DNA of 64,000 nucleotides. Origin: Streptomyces sp. NBC_00554 (GTDB lineage Bacteria > Actinomycetota > Actinomycetes > Streptomycetales > Streptomycetaceae). Positions 44,329-52,894 of this stretch are shown in pieces (position 1 is the stretch's first letter; each line of letters starts with the position of its first letter). Both the position numbers and the translations under genes were made by a program. A model generated the notes under the pieces. That model did not search any database. It was given only the letters and a program-made list of their open reading frames with translations, and had not been told where the DNA came from. Location of the stretch: NCBI RefSeq assembly GCF_041431135.1, contig NZ_CP107799.1, positions 9,502,501-9,566,500 of the forward strand, written 5' to 3'.

Positions 44329-45521
44329 GACCGGACCCCGCTTCCGTGTTCGGCGGTACCGGCACGGCGTGCGGCCCGCTTGGCGATCGACATACGGTGC
44401 GCCTCTGAGGCTCCGTCGTAGATACGGAAGGCGCGGATATCGGCGTAGATACGGCCGATGACCAGGTCCTCGCTGGTGCCCAGCCCTCCGGCGAGCTGCA
44501 CCGAGCGGTCGACGACCCTTCCGACGGCCTCGCTGATGAACACCTTCGCGCGCGACGACGACTCGGTGCCCTTGCCGCCCTCGGCCACCTCCCAGCAGGC
44601 CTGCCACAGCAGCGCTCGGGCCGCGACCAGGTCGATCTCGTTGTCGGCGATCATCTGTTGCGCCATCCCGAGGTCGGCGAGCCGCTGTCCGAACAACTCC
44701 CGGTCGACCGCACGGGAGAGCGCGATCTCGTGCGCGCGACGGGCGGCACCGAGCCACCGCATGCAGTGGGTGAGGCGAGCGGGCGCCAGCCTGACCTGCA
44801 CATACCGGAATCCCAGCCCGGCCTCACCGAGCACGGCGTCGTCCGGCACGAAAACGTCCTCGAACAGCACCCGGCAGTGACCGCCGACCATGGTCGAGTC
44901 GATGGTGCGGGCATGCTCCTTCACCGCGAAACCGGGGGTGTCAGTGTCGACCAGCAGCATGGTGGCCCCGCTGTTCTCGCCGTCACGCGCCATCACGATC
45001 GTGAACGCGGCGCCCTCGGCCCCCGTGATCAGATGCTTCTCACCCGAGATGCTCCAGCCACCGGCGACCTTGGTCGCCAGGGTGCGTACGGCTGACGGGT
45101 CGGAGCCCGCACCGGGCGGCGGCTCGGTCATCGCGAAGCAGGAGCGGATGTCGCCGTTGACCAGCGGCACGAGGTACTTCTCCCGCTGAGCGGGCGTGGC
45201 CACCACATTGAGCAGGTGGATGTTGCCCTCGTCCGGGGCCGCGCAGTTGAGGGCCAGAGGGCCGAGCAGACTGGTGCCGGCCTCCTCCAACAGGACGGCC
45301 GCCTCGTCGAAGCGGAAGCCGCCACCGCCAAGGTTCGCCGGTGCCTGCGGCGCCCAGATCCCGGCGGCCTTCGCCGCCTGTTGCAGTTCTCGGCGCAGTT
45401 CGTCGCTCAGGCCGTGCGCGAACGCCTCCTGCTCGCGAGGGACGACCACGTCCGTCACGAACTCGGCGATCCTGTCGCGCCACTCCACGACTCTTGGTGC
45501 AAGAGAGAAATCGAAGGCCAT
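44325..45521 (-). CDS. Acyl-CoA dehydrogenase
   Basis: 398 residues, FAD-dependent acyl-CoA dehydrogenase. The N-terminal helical domain, CFAMTEPPPGAGSDPS flavin loop, GGHCRVLFEDVFVP, and the C-terminal block QLAGGLGTSEDL with IRAFRIYDGASEAHRMS are all in place. The C-terminal signature (IYDGASE-HR) resembles the ACAD10/11 group, which works with the APH-fold kinase coded next to it. It oxidises the alpha-beta bond of an acyl-CoA in the cytoplasm. It is 71 nt after the SDR gene and overlaps the kinase gene by 4 nt. Confidence 0.92.
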   Translation of the reverse strand: MAFDFSLAPRVVEWRDRIAEFVTDVVVPREQEAFAHGLSDELRRELQQAAKAAGIWAPQAPANLGGGGFRFDEAAVLLEEAGTSLLGPLALNCAAPDEGNIHLLNVVATPAQREKYLVPLVNGDIRSCFAMTEPPPGAGSDPSAVRTLATKVAGGWSISGEKHLITGAEGAAFTIVMARDGENSGATMLLVDTDTPGFAVKEHARTIDSTMVGGHCRVLFEDVFVPDDAVLGEAGLGFRYVQVRLAPARLTHCMRWLGAARRAHEIALSRAVDRELFGQRLADLGMAQQMIADNEIDLVAARALLWQACWEVAEGGKGTESSSRAKVFISEAVGRVVDRSVQLAGGLGTSEDLVIGRIYADIRAFRIYDGASEAHRMSIAKRAARRAGTAEHGSGVRS

Positions 45522-45592
45522 CTACGGTGACTCCGTCCGGCTCGTCATGTCGTTGCCCGGGCCGAATCCGGCCCCGGTTCCCCCTGCGGTGG

Positions 45593-46333
45593 TCATGCGC
45601 GCCACAGTGTTTCTCCAGGCCTGGTGACCACGATGTTGGGTACTGCGGCGTACCGCGACAGGCGGCACAGCGCCACGGTGAGTTCCGCGATGTCCGAGAC
45701 CTGGATCATCGTGGCGGGGTCGACGCGTTCGTGCACCCAGGCCGCCATGTCGGTGTCGACGTAACCGGGTGACAGCGCCGTTGCGTTCACACCCCGGGAA
45801 CCCTCGGCAGTCGTGATCGATTCGCAGAGGGAGATCAGGGCCGCCTTGGTGGCGCCGTACGCCGCCAGGCCTGGCTCGCTCACGACTCCCGTGATCGAAG
45901 CGATGGCGATGATTTTCGCCCCCGGTCCGGACGGCGCGGATCCGGCCGTACGGAGCGCGGGCAGGAGTCGCTGGGTGAGCTGGAAGTTGCTCCTGAGGTT
46001 CACCGCCATCATGGTGTCGAGCTTGTGGAGGGGGTAGGCGGCCAGCCCGCCGCCTGTTCCCATACCGGCGGCCAGCACCAAGACGTCGATGCCGCCGTGC
46101 AGTTGGAGATGCGTGTCGGCGAGGGCCTCGACCTGCTCCGGGTCCGCCATGTCCGCGGACGCGGTCTCCACCCGACCCCCATGGGCGCGCAGTTGGTTGG
46201 CGGCGTCCTTGAGCGGCCCGTCAGCACGAGCGGACAGGGTGAGATCGAATCCTTCTTGCGCGAGCCGCTCCGCGATGGCTCTGCCGATTCCGCGGGATGC
46301 GCCGGTGACGAGCGCGGTACGCCGGACTGTCAT
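45593..46333 (-). CDS. SDR-family oxidoreductase
   Basis: 246 residues. TGASRGIG nucleotide loop near the N-terminus, LAAGMG in place of the common NNAG, Ser in IASITG, and YGATK (Tyr-x3-Lys) make it an active classical SDR. It probably oxidises a secondary alcohol to the ketone for the Baeyer-Villiger monooxygenase at 50411-51907, or works on a hydroxyacyl-CoA with the genes behind it. ATG 46333 is chosen because GAGGAG is 5 nt upstream; ATG 46345 lacks a site. First gene of a three-gene operon whose promoter carries the island-wide operator. Confidence 0.9.
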   Translation of the reverse strand: MTVRRTALVTGASRGIGRAIAERLAQEGFDLTLSARADGPLKDAANQLRAHGGRVETASADMADPEQVEALADTHLQLHGGIDVLVLAAGMGTGGGLAAYPLHKLDTMMAVNLRSNFQLTQRLLPALRTAGSAPSGPGAKIIAIASITGVVSEPGLAAYGATKAALISLCESITTAEGSRGVNATALSPGYVDTDMAAWVHERVDPATMIQVSDIAELTVALCRLSRYAAVPNIVVTRPGETLWRA

Positions 46334-46346
46334 GCCGCTCCTCATA

Positions 46347-46397
46347 AGCTAATGGTCATTAGCTGCGATCCTGATCGTTTGATCAGAGAGTTGTCAA
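46347..46397 (-). promoter_or_regulatory. Promoter/operator region of the SDR-ACAD-kinase operon
   Basis: On the minus strand TTGACA (46397-46392) and CAGGAT lie 18 bp apart. CTGATC-GTTT-GATCAG (46371-46386) fills the spacer; 15 of 16 bases recur at 50304-50319. A separate palindrome AGCTAATG-GT-CATTAGCT (46347-46364) lies between -10 and the start codon. A half-site AACGATCAG recurs at 46431-46439 before the divergent tetR. Confidence 0.65.
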
Positions 46398-46446
46398 GGG
46401 TCATGAGTAATAAGCCACATCGCCACGGCTAACGATCAGTAGCAGT

Positions 46447-46452
46447 TACCCT
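46447..46452 (+). promoter_or_regulatory. Leaderless-type -10 of tetR
   Basis: TACCCT ends 6 nt before ATG 46459 and no ribosome-binding site is present, so the transcript is probably leaderless. Confidence 0.45.
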
Positions 46453-46458
46453 CACCTC

Positions 46459-47130
46459 ATGACTGAGGCGCTTCATGACGAAGACGGGTCGCGCCGGGCG
46501 GGACGGGATGCCGACATGCCGCAGAGGCAGCAGACCGTCGACGCGCGGACGATCTCCGCGGCGGCGCTGAGACTGTTCGCCGAACGTGGCTACCGTGCGA
46601 CGACGATGTCCGACATCGGCGCGGCGATCGGCATCCGCGGTCCGAGTCTGTACCGGCACGTGAGCTCGAAGCAGGTGCTGCTCGGGGAGATCATGGTCGA
46701 GACGATGCGGGCGCTGATCGCCGACCAGCAGGCGGCGCTCGACGCCGGCGGCGACGTGTCCGTACAACTGCGGCGGATCGTCGAGGCGCATGTCCGCTAT
46801 CACGCGGCACATCGCGAGCAGGCGTTCGTAGGCAACCGTGAGATCGAGAACCTGGAGCAGCCCTACCGCGACCAGGTGCTGCGGCTGCGACAGACCTATG
46901 AGCGGGGACTGCGCACCGTCATCGAACGGGGGTGTGCCGAAGGCGACTTCACCGTCGTGGAACCCCGGCTCGCCTCGTACGCGATTCTCGACATGGGCAT
47001 GGGCGTCTCGGCATGGTTCCGTCCGGACGGACCGCATGGCGCCGAGCAGATCGCGTATACCTACGCCGACTACGCGATCCGCATGCTCACCGGCCGGTGG
47101 CCGGGCGATGCGACGTTCGCCGACGCATGA
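46459..47130 (+). CDS. TetR-family transcriptional regulator
   Basis: 223 residues. TetR HTH about residues 30-75 (ISAAALRLFAERGYRATTMSDIGAAIGIRGPSLYRHVSSKQVLL), followed by a TetR_C ligand-binding half. The start at 46459 is supported by the leaderless -10 element. It is divergent from the SDR operon, and a half-site of the island operator sits in its own promoter. It is therefore one of two candidates (with the TetR at 59192) for the regulator of the operator family found in five promoters. It ends in a strong shared terminator. Confidence 0.92.
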   Translation: MTEALHDEDGSRRAGRDADMPQRQQTVDARTISAAALRLFAERGYRATTMSDIGAAIGIRGPSLYRHVSSKQVLLGEIMVETMRALIADQQAALDAGGDVSVQLRRIVEAHVRYHAAHREQAFVGNREIENLEQPYRDQVLRLRQTYERGLRTVIERGCAEGDFTVVEPRLASYAILDMGMGVSAWFRPDGPHGAEQIAYTYADYAIRMLTGRWPGDATFADA

Positions 47131-47167
47131 CGGTACGTGTGCCGCTGTTGTCAGCACACGTACCGTC
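47129..47167. terminator. Bidirectional terminator, 14-bp perfect stem
   Basis: GACGGTACGTGTGC (47129-47142) pairs perfectly with 47154-47167 around an 11-nt loop. The left arm includes the last bases of the tetR stop codon; the right arm ends 12 nt before the convergent permease stop. Confidence 0.85.
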
Positions 47168-47178
47168 CTTGTCCACGC

Positions 47179-48642
47179 TTATTGTCGGCCGATGCGGGCG
47201 TACACCTCGGGCTTGGTCTTCCGGTAGACGAGCGCCAGGACGACGCCCGCCGCGAAGGTTCCGTACACGACCGCGAACATCGTGTTCGCGAGCGACTGCG
47301 AGCCGCTGATCAGCAGGTTGAAGTTCTGCGTCGCCAGGACCATGGAGACGGTGAGGCCGGCGAGCGCGAGGACTGGAGCGATGACCGAGTTCCATGGATT
47401 CGCCCAGGCCACCCGGTTTCGCCTGAGGTAGATGGGAACGGCGATCCCGGTGACCAGGAGCAGGACGATGAGCGCGTAGCCGAAGATCCCGACCAGTACG
47501 GCGTACAGCTTCGAGGGGTCCGACCCGAGGGCGACGAAGGGGGCCAACCCGAGCAGCGACAAGACGCTCATGGTGAGGGACGCGCGGTGCGGTGAGCCGT
47601 GACGGCCGTGCACCCGGCTGAGGGAGCGGTGCAGGATGCGGTCCGCGCTGAGGTTGTACATGTAGCGCGACGTGATGTTGTGGCCCGACAACAGTGCGGC
47701 GAAGATGCTCGTGTTCAGCAGCACGGTCACGATGTCCACGGCGACGCGGCCGCTGTATGTCTCAAGGCTCGAGATGAACGACCCGGTGGGGTCGGTGGCC
47801 GCGGCGGCGACGACCTTGTCCGCGCCCAGGGCCTGGATCATCACCCACGCGCCGCCCGCATACAAGACGGTGACGAGGCCGATGACGAGATACGTCGCTC
47901 GGGGAATCGTGCGGTCGGGATTCCGTACTTCGTCGCGGAAGATGGTGGTCGCCTCGAATCCGCCGAAGCATGTGATGCCGTAAAGAAGGGCGATGCCGAT
48001 CGAGCCGGAGAATATGGAGTGCGGAGTGAATGACGAAGTGCCGAGCCCCGAAGCGCCTCCCTGGAACACGACACAGGCGTCATACACGAGGACGATGACG
48101 ATCTCGCAGACCAGAAGCACGGAAAGAATCTTCGCTGAGAGATCGAGTTTGAGGTAGCCCAGCGTTCCGACGATCGCCAGCAATAGGAGACCCCACACCC
48201 ACCACTTGATATCGGGTCCGTGATAGGTGTCGCGCACGAGTGATTCCAGTACGAGGCCGCCGTACGCGTAGCTACCGATGACCATGAAGTAGTAGCAGAG
48301 CAACGCGACGAACGAAGATCCCAGACCCATGACCCGGCCGAGACCTGCCGTGATGTAGGCGTAGAAGCCCCCCGGGTTCGGCAGGTGCCGGGCCATGGTG
48401 GTGAATCCGGCGGCGAAAAGGGCGATGATCGCCCCGGCGGCGACGAACGCCATGGGCGCGCCGATCCCATTTCCGTAGCCGATGACCACCGGGAGAAACC
48501 CGACGACGATCGCGAGTGGGGCGTTGAAGGCGAGCACCGTGAAGAGCAGATGGGCGGTGCCGAGATTTCCGCGGAGCTGTGATTCCTGAGGTGATGCTGC
48601 GGTGGGAGTTTTCGGCTCATTCGCCGCTGACACAGAACTCAT
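47179..48642 (-). CDS. APC-family amino acid/amine permease
   Basis: 487 residues with about 12 hydrophobic helices. The first helices have the APC pattern (LLFTVLAFNAPLAIVVGFLPVVIGYGNGIGAP split over TM1-TM2) and a conserved FGGFEATTIFRDEVRNPDRTIPRA block after TM6. APC porters import amino acids, amines or small organic acids with H+ or Na+. It is the only transporter in the island, so it may import its growth substrate, although a neutral terpenoid-like ketone would not need it. ATG 48642 is chosen with GAGAG about 8 nt upstream; GTG 48648 is possible. Confidence 0.9.
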   Translation of the reverse strand: MSSVSAANEPKTPTAASPQESQLRGNLGTAHLLFTVLAFNAPLAIVVGFLPVVIGYGNGIGAPMAFVAAGAIIALFAAGFTTMARHLPNPGGFYAYITAGLGRVMGLGSSFVALLCYYFMVIGSYAYGGLVLESLVRDTYHGPDIKWWVWGLLLLAIVGTLGYLKLDLSAKILSVLLVCEIVIVLVYDACVVFQGGASGLGTSSFTPHSIFSGSIGIALLYGITCFGGFEATTIFRDEVRNPDRTIPRATYLVIGLVTVLYAGGAWVMIQALGADKVVAAAATDPTGSFISSLETYSGRVAVDIVTVLLNTSIFAALLSGHNITSRYMYNLSADRILHRSLSRVHGRHGSPHRASLTMSVLSLLGLAPFVALGSDPSKLYAVLVGIFGYALIVLLLVTGIAVPIYLRRNRVAWANPWNSVIAPVLALAGLTVSMVLATQNFNLLISGSQSLANTMFAVVYGTFAAGVVLALVYRKTKPEVYARIGRQ

Positions 48643-48703
48643 ATGCACACTCTCTGATGATGGCCCCGCCCCCCGACTGAGGCATTGGCGAATCTTGTCG
48701 GCC

Positions 48704-48748
48704 TAGTAATGGGCTACTGAAGCGGCCTGTCAAGGTTTTCGAGAAAAC
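48704..48748 (-). promoter_or_regulatory. Promoter of the permease with adjoining palindrome
   Basis: On the minus strand TTGACA (48733-48728) and TTACTA (48709-48704) are 18 bp apart. GTTTTC-GA-GAAAAC (48735-48748) is a perfect inverted repeat directly upstream of the -35, suited to an activator or repressor. Confidence 0.5.
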
Positions 48749-48801
48749 TCACGAATTCTGGGGACCGGAATGGAGAGTGCGGGTCTGCTTCCGGGGGTGG
48801 G

Positions 48802-48866
48802 TTGACAGCCTGGTGAGGCCGTTCCACAGTGGACCACTAGTTGGTCATCTGATCAGGTCATTAGAT
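48802..48866 (+). promoter_or_regulatory. Promoter and island operator of the beta-lactamase-fold esterase gene
   Basis: TTGACA (48802-48807), 17 bp, CACAGT (48825-48830). Immediately downstream lie GACCA-CTAGT-TGGTC (48832-48846) and TGATCAGGTCATTAGAT (48850-48866). The latter matches the site at 50313-50329 in 16 of 17 bases. Confidence 0.65.
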
Positions 48867-48994
48867 TACGATGGCGTTCGCCGCCCCGCAAGGGGTCTGT
48901 GCATCCCGTGTCCGCCGATGCGGCAGGTGTCGGCTGTGCCGGCTTCGGACCGAGACTCGGACCGGTGGGCGCCCCAGTCGCAGCGAGGAGCGTC

Positions 48995-50236
48995 ATGTCG
49001 ATTCAGTCGCAGACCATGCACTCGGAGGGGTTCGTCGCACCGGGCTTCGAGCCGCTGCGAGAGGCGTTCGATCGGAACTTCGCGCAGTGCGGCGAGGTGG
49101 GGGCGTCCTGCGCGGTCTATGTCGACGGTGAGTTGAAGGCGGACCTGTGGGGCGGGCTCGCCGATGTCGTCACCGGGCAGCGGTGGCGCGCGGACACGGT
49201 CGGGCTGGCGTACTCAGTGACGAAAGGTGCCACGGCGGTCCTCTGCTGTCTGCTGGCCGACCGAGGGGAGCTCGACCTCGACGCTCCCGTCGCACGCTAC
49301 TGGCCGGCCTTCGCGAGTCATGGGAAGGGCGGTGTCTCGGTCCGGATGATCCTCGCTCATCAGGCTGGATTGCCCGTTCTCGACGGCCGGTTCACTCGTG
49401 CGGAGATCCTCGCGTACGGCGTCGCAGCGCGAGCACTCGCCGAACAGGAACCTCTCTGGGCGCCGGGCACCGAGTTCGGCTACCACGCCCTTACGTACGG
49501 CTGGCTTCTCGACGAGGTGGTTCGACGTGCCACCGGCCGGACGATCCAACGCCTGTTCTCCAGTGAAATCGCCGGTCCGCTGGGCCTCGACTTCTTCATC
49601 GGTCTGCCCGACGGTGTGGAGCACCGAGTTGCCGCTCTGGTCGACGATCCGCTGTCCGGTCGCCCCGCTGCCTCGCCCGACCCCTCGCTCGCGGAGAGGA
49701 TTCCCGATCCGGAGCTGAGGCGAGCGATCGGCGGCGACTGGAGAGCGTCGGGGGACCCGTCATCGCTGCTGACTCGGGCGATGACCGTCAACGGTGTGCT
49801 GAGGACGCCCGATGCCGACGAGTGGAACACCCCGAGTGTTCGCCGGGCATCGCTTCCCGCTGCGAACGGCATCACCAACGCCCGCTCTGTGGCTCGGCTC
49901 TACGCCTCCTGTGTCGGCGAGGTGGACGGACTGAGACTGCTGGGCGAGGACATGGTCACGGCCGCGACCGCCGAGCGAAGCGCTGGGCGAGACCGGGTGA
50001 CCGGACTGGACGCGAGGTTCGGCAGCGGGTTCATGCTGCCCACCGCAGGGCTGCCGATGCTGTCCGGGAGTTCCTTCGGGCATGAGGGTGTCGGTGGGGC
50101 ACTCGGGTTCGCCGACCGTGATGCCCGGGTCGGCTTCGGGTATGTGCAGAACCTTCTGAAGACGGAGATGACCGGAGGCCCGGATCCGCGCGTCGCGGGA
50201 CTGCTCGCGGCGCTACGCGACGCGCTCGGCGGCTAG
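48995..50236 (+). CDS. Serine esterase of the class C beta-lactamase fold (EstB-like)
   Basis: 413 residues. Ser74-Val-Thr-Lys77 (AYSVTKG) and Tyr163 (FGYHALTYG) are the catalytic residues; FGHEGVGGALG replaces the KTG box. No signal peptide. Such cytoplasmic esterases split small esters and lactones. The gene lies between the permease and a Baeyer-Villiger monooxygenase and shares a promoter/operator type with the latter, so hydrolysis of the ester or lactone made by that enzyme is a natural role. ATG 48995 follows GCGAGGAG by 5 nt; upstream in-frame starts lack a site. Similar to the protein at 22502-23668. Confidence 0.88.
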   Translation: MSIQSQTMHSEGFVAPGFEPLREAFDRNFAQCGEVGASCAVYVDGELKADLWGGLADVVTGQRWRADTVGLAYSVTKGATAVLCCLLADRGELDLDAPVARYWPAFASHGKGGVSVRMILAHQAGLPVLDGRFTRAEILAYGVAARALAEQEPLWAPGTEFGYHALTYGWLLDEVVRRATGRTIQRLFSSEIAGPLGLDFFIGLPDGVEHRVAALVDDPLSGRPAASPDPSLAERIPDPELRRAIGGDWRASGDPSSLLTRAMTVNGVLRTPDADEWNTPSVRRASLPAANGITNARSVARLYASCVGEVDGLRLLGEDMVTAATAERSAGRDRVTGLDARFGSGFMLPTAGLPMLSGSSFGHEGVGGALGFADRDARVGFGYVQNLLKTEMTGGPDPRVAGLLAALRDALGG

Positions 50237-50276
50237 GCCGGGGTCGGCCGCCGCGGCTCCCGGTGTTCTCCGGGCA

Positions 50277-50329
50277 TTGACACGCGGAAGCGCGGCACGC
50301 ATTCTGATCGTATGATCAGGTCATTTGAT
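50277..50329 (+). promoter_or_regulatory. Promoter and island operator of the Baeyer-Villiger monooxygenase gene
   Basis: TTGACA (50277-50282), 17 bp, CATTCT (50300-50305). The operator follows: CTGATC-GTAT-GATCAG (50304-50319) overlapped by TGATCAGGTCATTTGAT (50313-50329). The first half equals the SDR-operon site in 15 of 16 bases; the second equals the esterase site in 16 of 17. Confidence 0.7.
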
Positions 50330-50410
50330 CAGAAGTCCTCGCCGTCGACCCCACTGGAAGTCGCGGCTCGGAGGACACCATCCCTGGCCCTCAGTCGACA
50401 GAGGACGGTC

Positions 50411-51907
50411 ATGACTCATCTCCAAGGCGACCATTCCACGGTCGTCATCGTGGGCTCGGGTTTCTCCGGGCTCTGCGCCGCCATCAAGCTCAAGGCTGCC
50501 GGGATCGACGATTTCGTCATTCTGGAGAAGGGCGCGGATGTCGGCGGTACCTGGCGGGACAACACCTACCCGGGCGCCGCCTGCGACGTACCGAGCGTGC
50601 TGTACTCCTACTCCTTCCGCCAGAACCCGGACTGGACGCGGCACTTCCCGTCCTGGGCGGAACTCCACGCCTATCTGCGGCAAGTTGTCGACGTCTACGA
50701 ACTCGGTCCGCATCTCAGGTTCGGGGTCGAGGTGGAGGAGATGCGCTTCGACGACACGACCGGTACCTGGACCGTGGTCACCGCGGCGGGCGAGTCGATC
50801 CAGGGCAGGTTCGTCGTGAACGCGACCGGAGTGCTGAGCAAGCCGGTGGTGCCCGAGATCTCCGGCCTGGAGACCTTCGACGGAAAAGCGTTCCACTCTG
50901 CCCAGTGGGATCACGACCACGACTTCACCGGACGTCATGTCGCGGTGATCGGAACAGGTGCGAGTGCGGTTCAGTTCGTTCCCCACCTGGCCGAACAGGC
51001 CGAAAAACTCTATGTGTTCCAGCGGTCACCGCACTGGGTGACGCCTCGCGGCGATGCGGAGATTCCCCCGCAGCAGCGCCGTGTCTACGGTCGGCTGCCC
51101 CTCGTACAGCGGCTGCGACGCTGGGCGACGTACTGGGAGTTCGAGACACTGGCCCGAGGGTTCCTCGGGCACCCCAAGGTCGTCGAGCGCTACCGGCAAC
51201 GAGCGCTGGACTTCATCGAGGAGTCCGTACCCGATGAGGCGATGAGGGCCGTGCTGACCCCCGACTACGCTCCCGGGTGCAAGCGCCGCCTCGTTTCGGA
51301 CGACTGGTTCCCCGCGCTTCAGCGCAGCAATGTGGAGTTGGTCACGACCGGCCTGCGCGAGATCACGACGGACGCGGTCGTCGCGGCGGACGGCTCACCG
51401 CGCCGGGTCGACACGATCGTCTTCGGCACCGGCTTCGCCGCCACCGACTTCCTCGCCCCGATGAAGGTGTTCGGGCGGGACGGTGTCGAGATCTCGGACG
51501 CCTGGAGGGACGGCGCCGCCACGAAGCTCGGCATCTCGACCTCGGCGTTCCCGAACTTCTTCATGATGCTGGGCCCGAACACCGCACTCGGGCACAACTC
51601 GATGGTGTTCATGATCGAGGCCCAGACCCGCTACATCGTCGGCGCCATCAAGCACGCGCGCACGAAGGGGACACGTGCTCTCGAACTGCGCCCGGAGGTT
51701 CAGGCGAGCGCCTACGGCAAGACTCAGCGGTTGATGAAGAAGACCGTCTGGGTATCCGGTGGTTGCCGCAGCTGGTACCAGTCGGCGGACGGCCGCATCG
51801 ACACGCTGTGGCCGGGTACGACTGTCTCCTACTGGTGGCAGACGAAGCGATTCAAGCCCCGTGACTATCGGTTTACGGGGGAGGCGACAACGAGCGGGAC
51901 CGCGTAG
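50411..51907 (+). CDS. Baeyer-Villiger monooxygenase (type I, FAD/NADPH)
   Basis: 498 residues. FAD Rossmann motif VGSGFSG (14-20), the BVMO fingerprint F156-x-G158-x3-H162-x3-W166 (FDGKAFHSAQW) and the NADPH Rossmann GTGASA (181-186) are all present, so it is a BVMO rather than a general N-oxygenating FMO. It inserts oxygen next to a ketone, giving an ester or lactone, with O2 and NADPH. The ATG at 50411 follows GAGGACGG; an ATG in frame at 50312 lies inside the operator and is rejected. The gene downstream is an adenylate kinase, 108 nt away. Centre of the proposed ketone pathway. Confidence 0.9.
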   Translation: MTHLQGDHSTVVIVGSGFSGLCAAIKLKAAGIDDFVILEKGADVGGTWRDNTYPGAACDVPSVLYSYSFRQNPDWTRHFPSWAELHAYLRQVVDVYELGPHLRFGVEVEEMRFDDTTGTWTVVTAAGESIQGRFVVNATGVLSKPVVPEISGLETFDGKAFHSAQWDHDHDFTGRHVAVIGTGASAVQFVPHLAEQAEKLYVFQRSPHWVTPRGDAEIPPQQRRVYGRLPLVQRLRRWATYWEFETLARGFLGHPKVVERYRQRALDFIEESVPDEAMRAVLTPDYAPGCKRRLVSDDWFPALQRSNVELVTTGLREITTDAVVAADGSPRRVDTIVFGTGFAATDFLAPMKVFGRDGVEISDAWRDGAATKLGISTSAFPNFFMMLGPNTALGHNSMVFMIEAQTRYIVGAIKHARTKGTRALELRPEVQASAYGKTQRLMKKTVWVSGGCRSWYQSADGRIDTLWPGTTVSYWWQTKRFKPRDYRFTGEATTSGTA

Positions 51908-52015
51908 ACACTTACAGGCCGGGCCTGTTGATGATGGAACCCGCCCCACTGGGCATGAGCGACGCCGTACCGGCATGTCATGGATGCGGCTTGATCGGAA
52001 GGTACCCGTACGCAG

Positions 52016-52603
52016 ATGCGACTTGTACTCATCGGCCCTCCTGGCGCAGGCAAGGGCACCCAGGCGGCCATCCTCCGCAACGATCTCGACATCCCTCACA
52101 TCTCCACCGGCGAGCTGTTCCGCGAACACGTCAGCCGTCGGACACCACTGGGGCAGGATGCCCAGCGGTATCTCGACACGGGTGAACTGGTCCCCGATCA
52201 CGTCACGGGCGAGATGATCCGCCGGCGGCTCGCAGAACCGGACGCACAGCGGGGCTTCCTCCTCGACGGCTTCCCGCGAACCGTGCGGCAGGCGGAAGAA
52301 CTTGGGTCGATGCTCCCCGACGCGGATGGCGGGATCGACGCGGTCCTGGAGTTCACCGCCCCCGAAGACGTCGTGGTGAGCAGGCTGTTGAGCCGTGGCC
52401 GTGCGGACGATACCGAGCAGGTCATCCGGCACCGGCAACAGATCTACCGCAACCAGACCGCCCCGCTCCTTGCCCACTACGCCGCCAGGCTGCTGACGAT
52501 CCATGCCGTCGGCTCCGCCGAGCAGATCGGCGAACAAGTGCTGACGGCCTTGAAGGAACGGGGCCTCGTAGCGAGTCGGGACGAGAGTGCCACGCGGCCT
52601 TAG
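52016..52603 (+). CDS. adk: Adenylate kinase, short form (accessory copy)
   Basis: 195 residues. P-loop GPPGAGKGT (7-15), STGELFR, the AMP-binding DGFPRT block and SRLLSRGRADDTEQVIRHR are typical of adenylate kinase. The LID domain is short and has no zinc Cys residues, as in many actinobacterial enzymes, but this copy is outside the secY-adk-map ribosomal cluster that holds the housekeeping gene. It interconverts ATP + AMP with 2 ADP. In a cluster with an AMP-forming acyl-CoA synthetase (57333-58964) it may recycle the AMP. ATG 52016 follows GGAAGG at about 11 nt. A strong terminator lies 114 nt after the stop. Confidence 0.88.
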   Translation: MRLVLIGPPGAGKGTQAAILRNDLDIPHISTGELFREHVSRRTPLGQDAQRYLDTGELVPDHVTGEMIRRRLAEPDAQRGFLLDGFPRTVRQAEELGSMLPDADGGIDAVLEFTAPEDVVVSRLLSRGRADDTEQVIRHRQQIYRNQTAPLLAHYAARLLTIHAVGSAEQIGEQVLTALKERGLVASRDESATRP

Positions 52604-52716
52604 TGGTCAGCTCCGGAAGTCCTTCAGGGGGTGACATCGGGGCCCGATTCCGTAGCGATCCGTTAGTGGTCTGGGACGGCGAAGCGGGGCTGGCAGGTAC
52701 AGCCGAAGGAGTCCTC

Positions 52717-52751
52717 GGCGGGTGCCGACGAACTCTTCGTCGGCACCCGCC
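52717..52751 (+). terminator. Strong hairpin terminator after adk
   Basis: A perfect 16-bp stem: 52717-52732 (GGCGGGTGCCGACGAA) pairs with 52736-52751 around CTC. No T tract. It separates the adenylate kinase gene from the LD-carboxypeptidase gene. Confidence 0.85.
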
Positions 52752-52894
52752 ATCCCTGGGTCACCGTCGTGTCAGCGTTGAGGCGGTTGGTGGGCCCCTG
52801 CCGGGATTCCGGGGCTTGGCTTGACCACGTCGGGGAGGCGGTACCAGCGGTACCTGCGTGGTTCTCCGCCGTTGTCGATCAACAAGGAGGCCCT

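Noticed and set aside
52838..52856. Two GGTACC copies 9 bp apart before the LD-carboxypeptidase
   Set aside because: Each is a 6-bp palindrome easily found by chance; no promoter hexamers fit around them.
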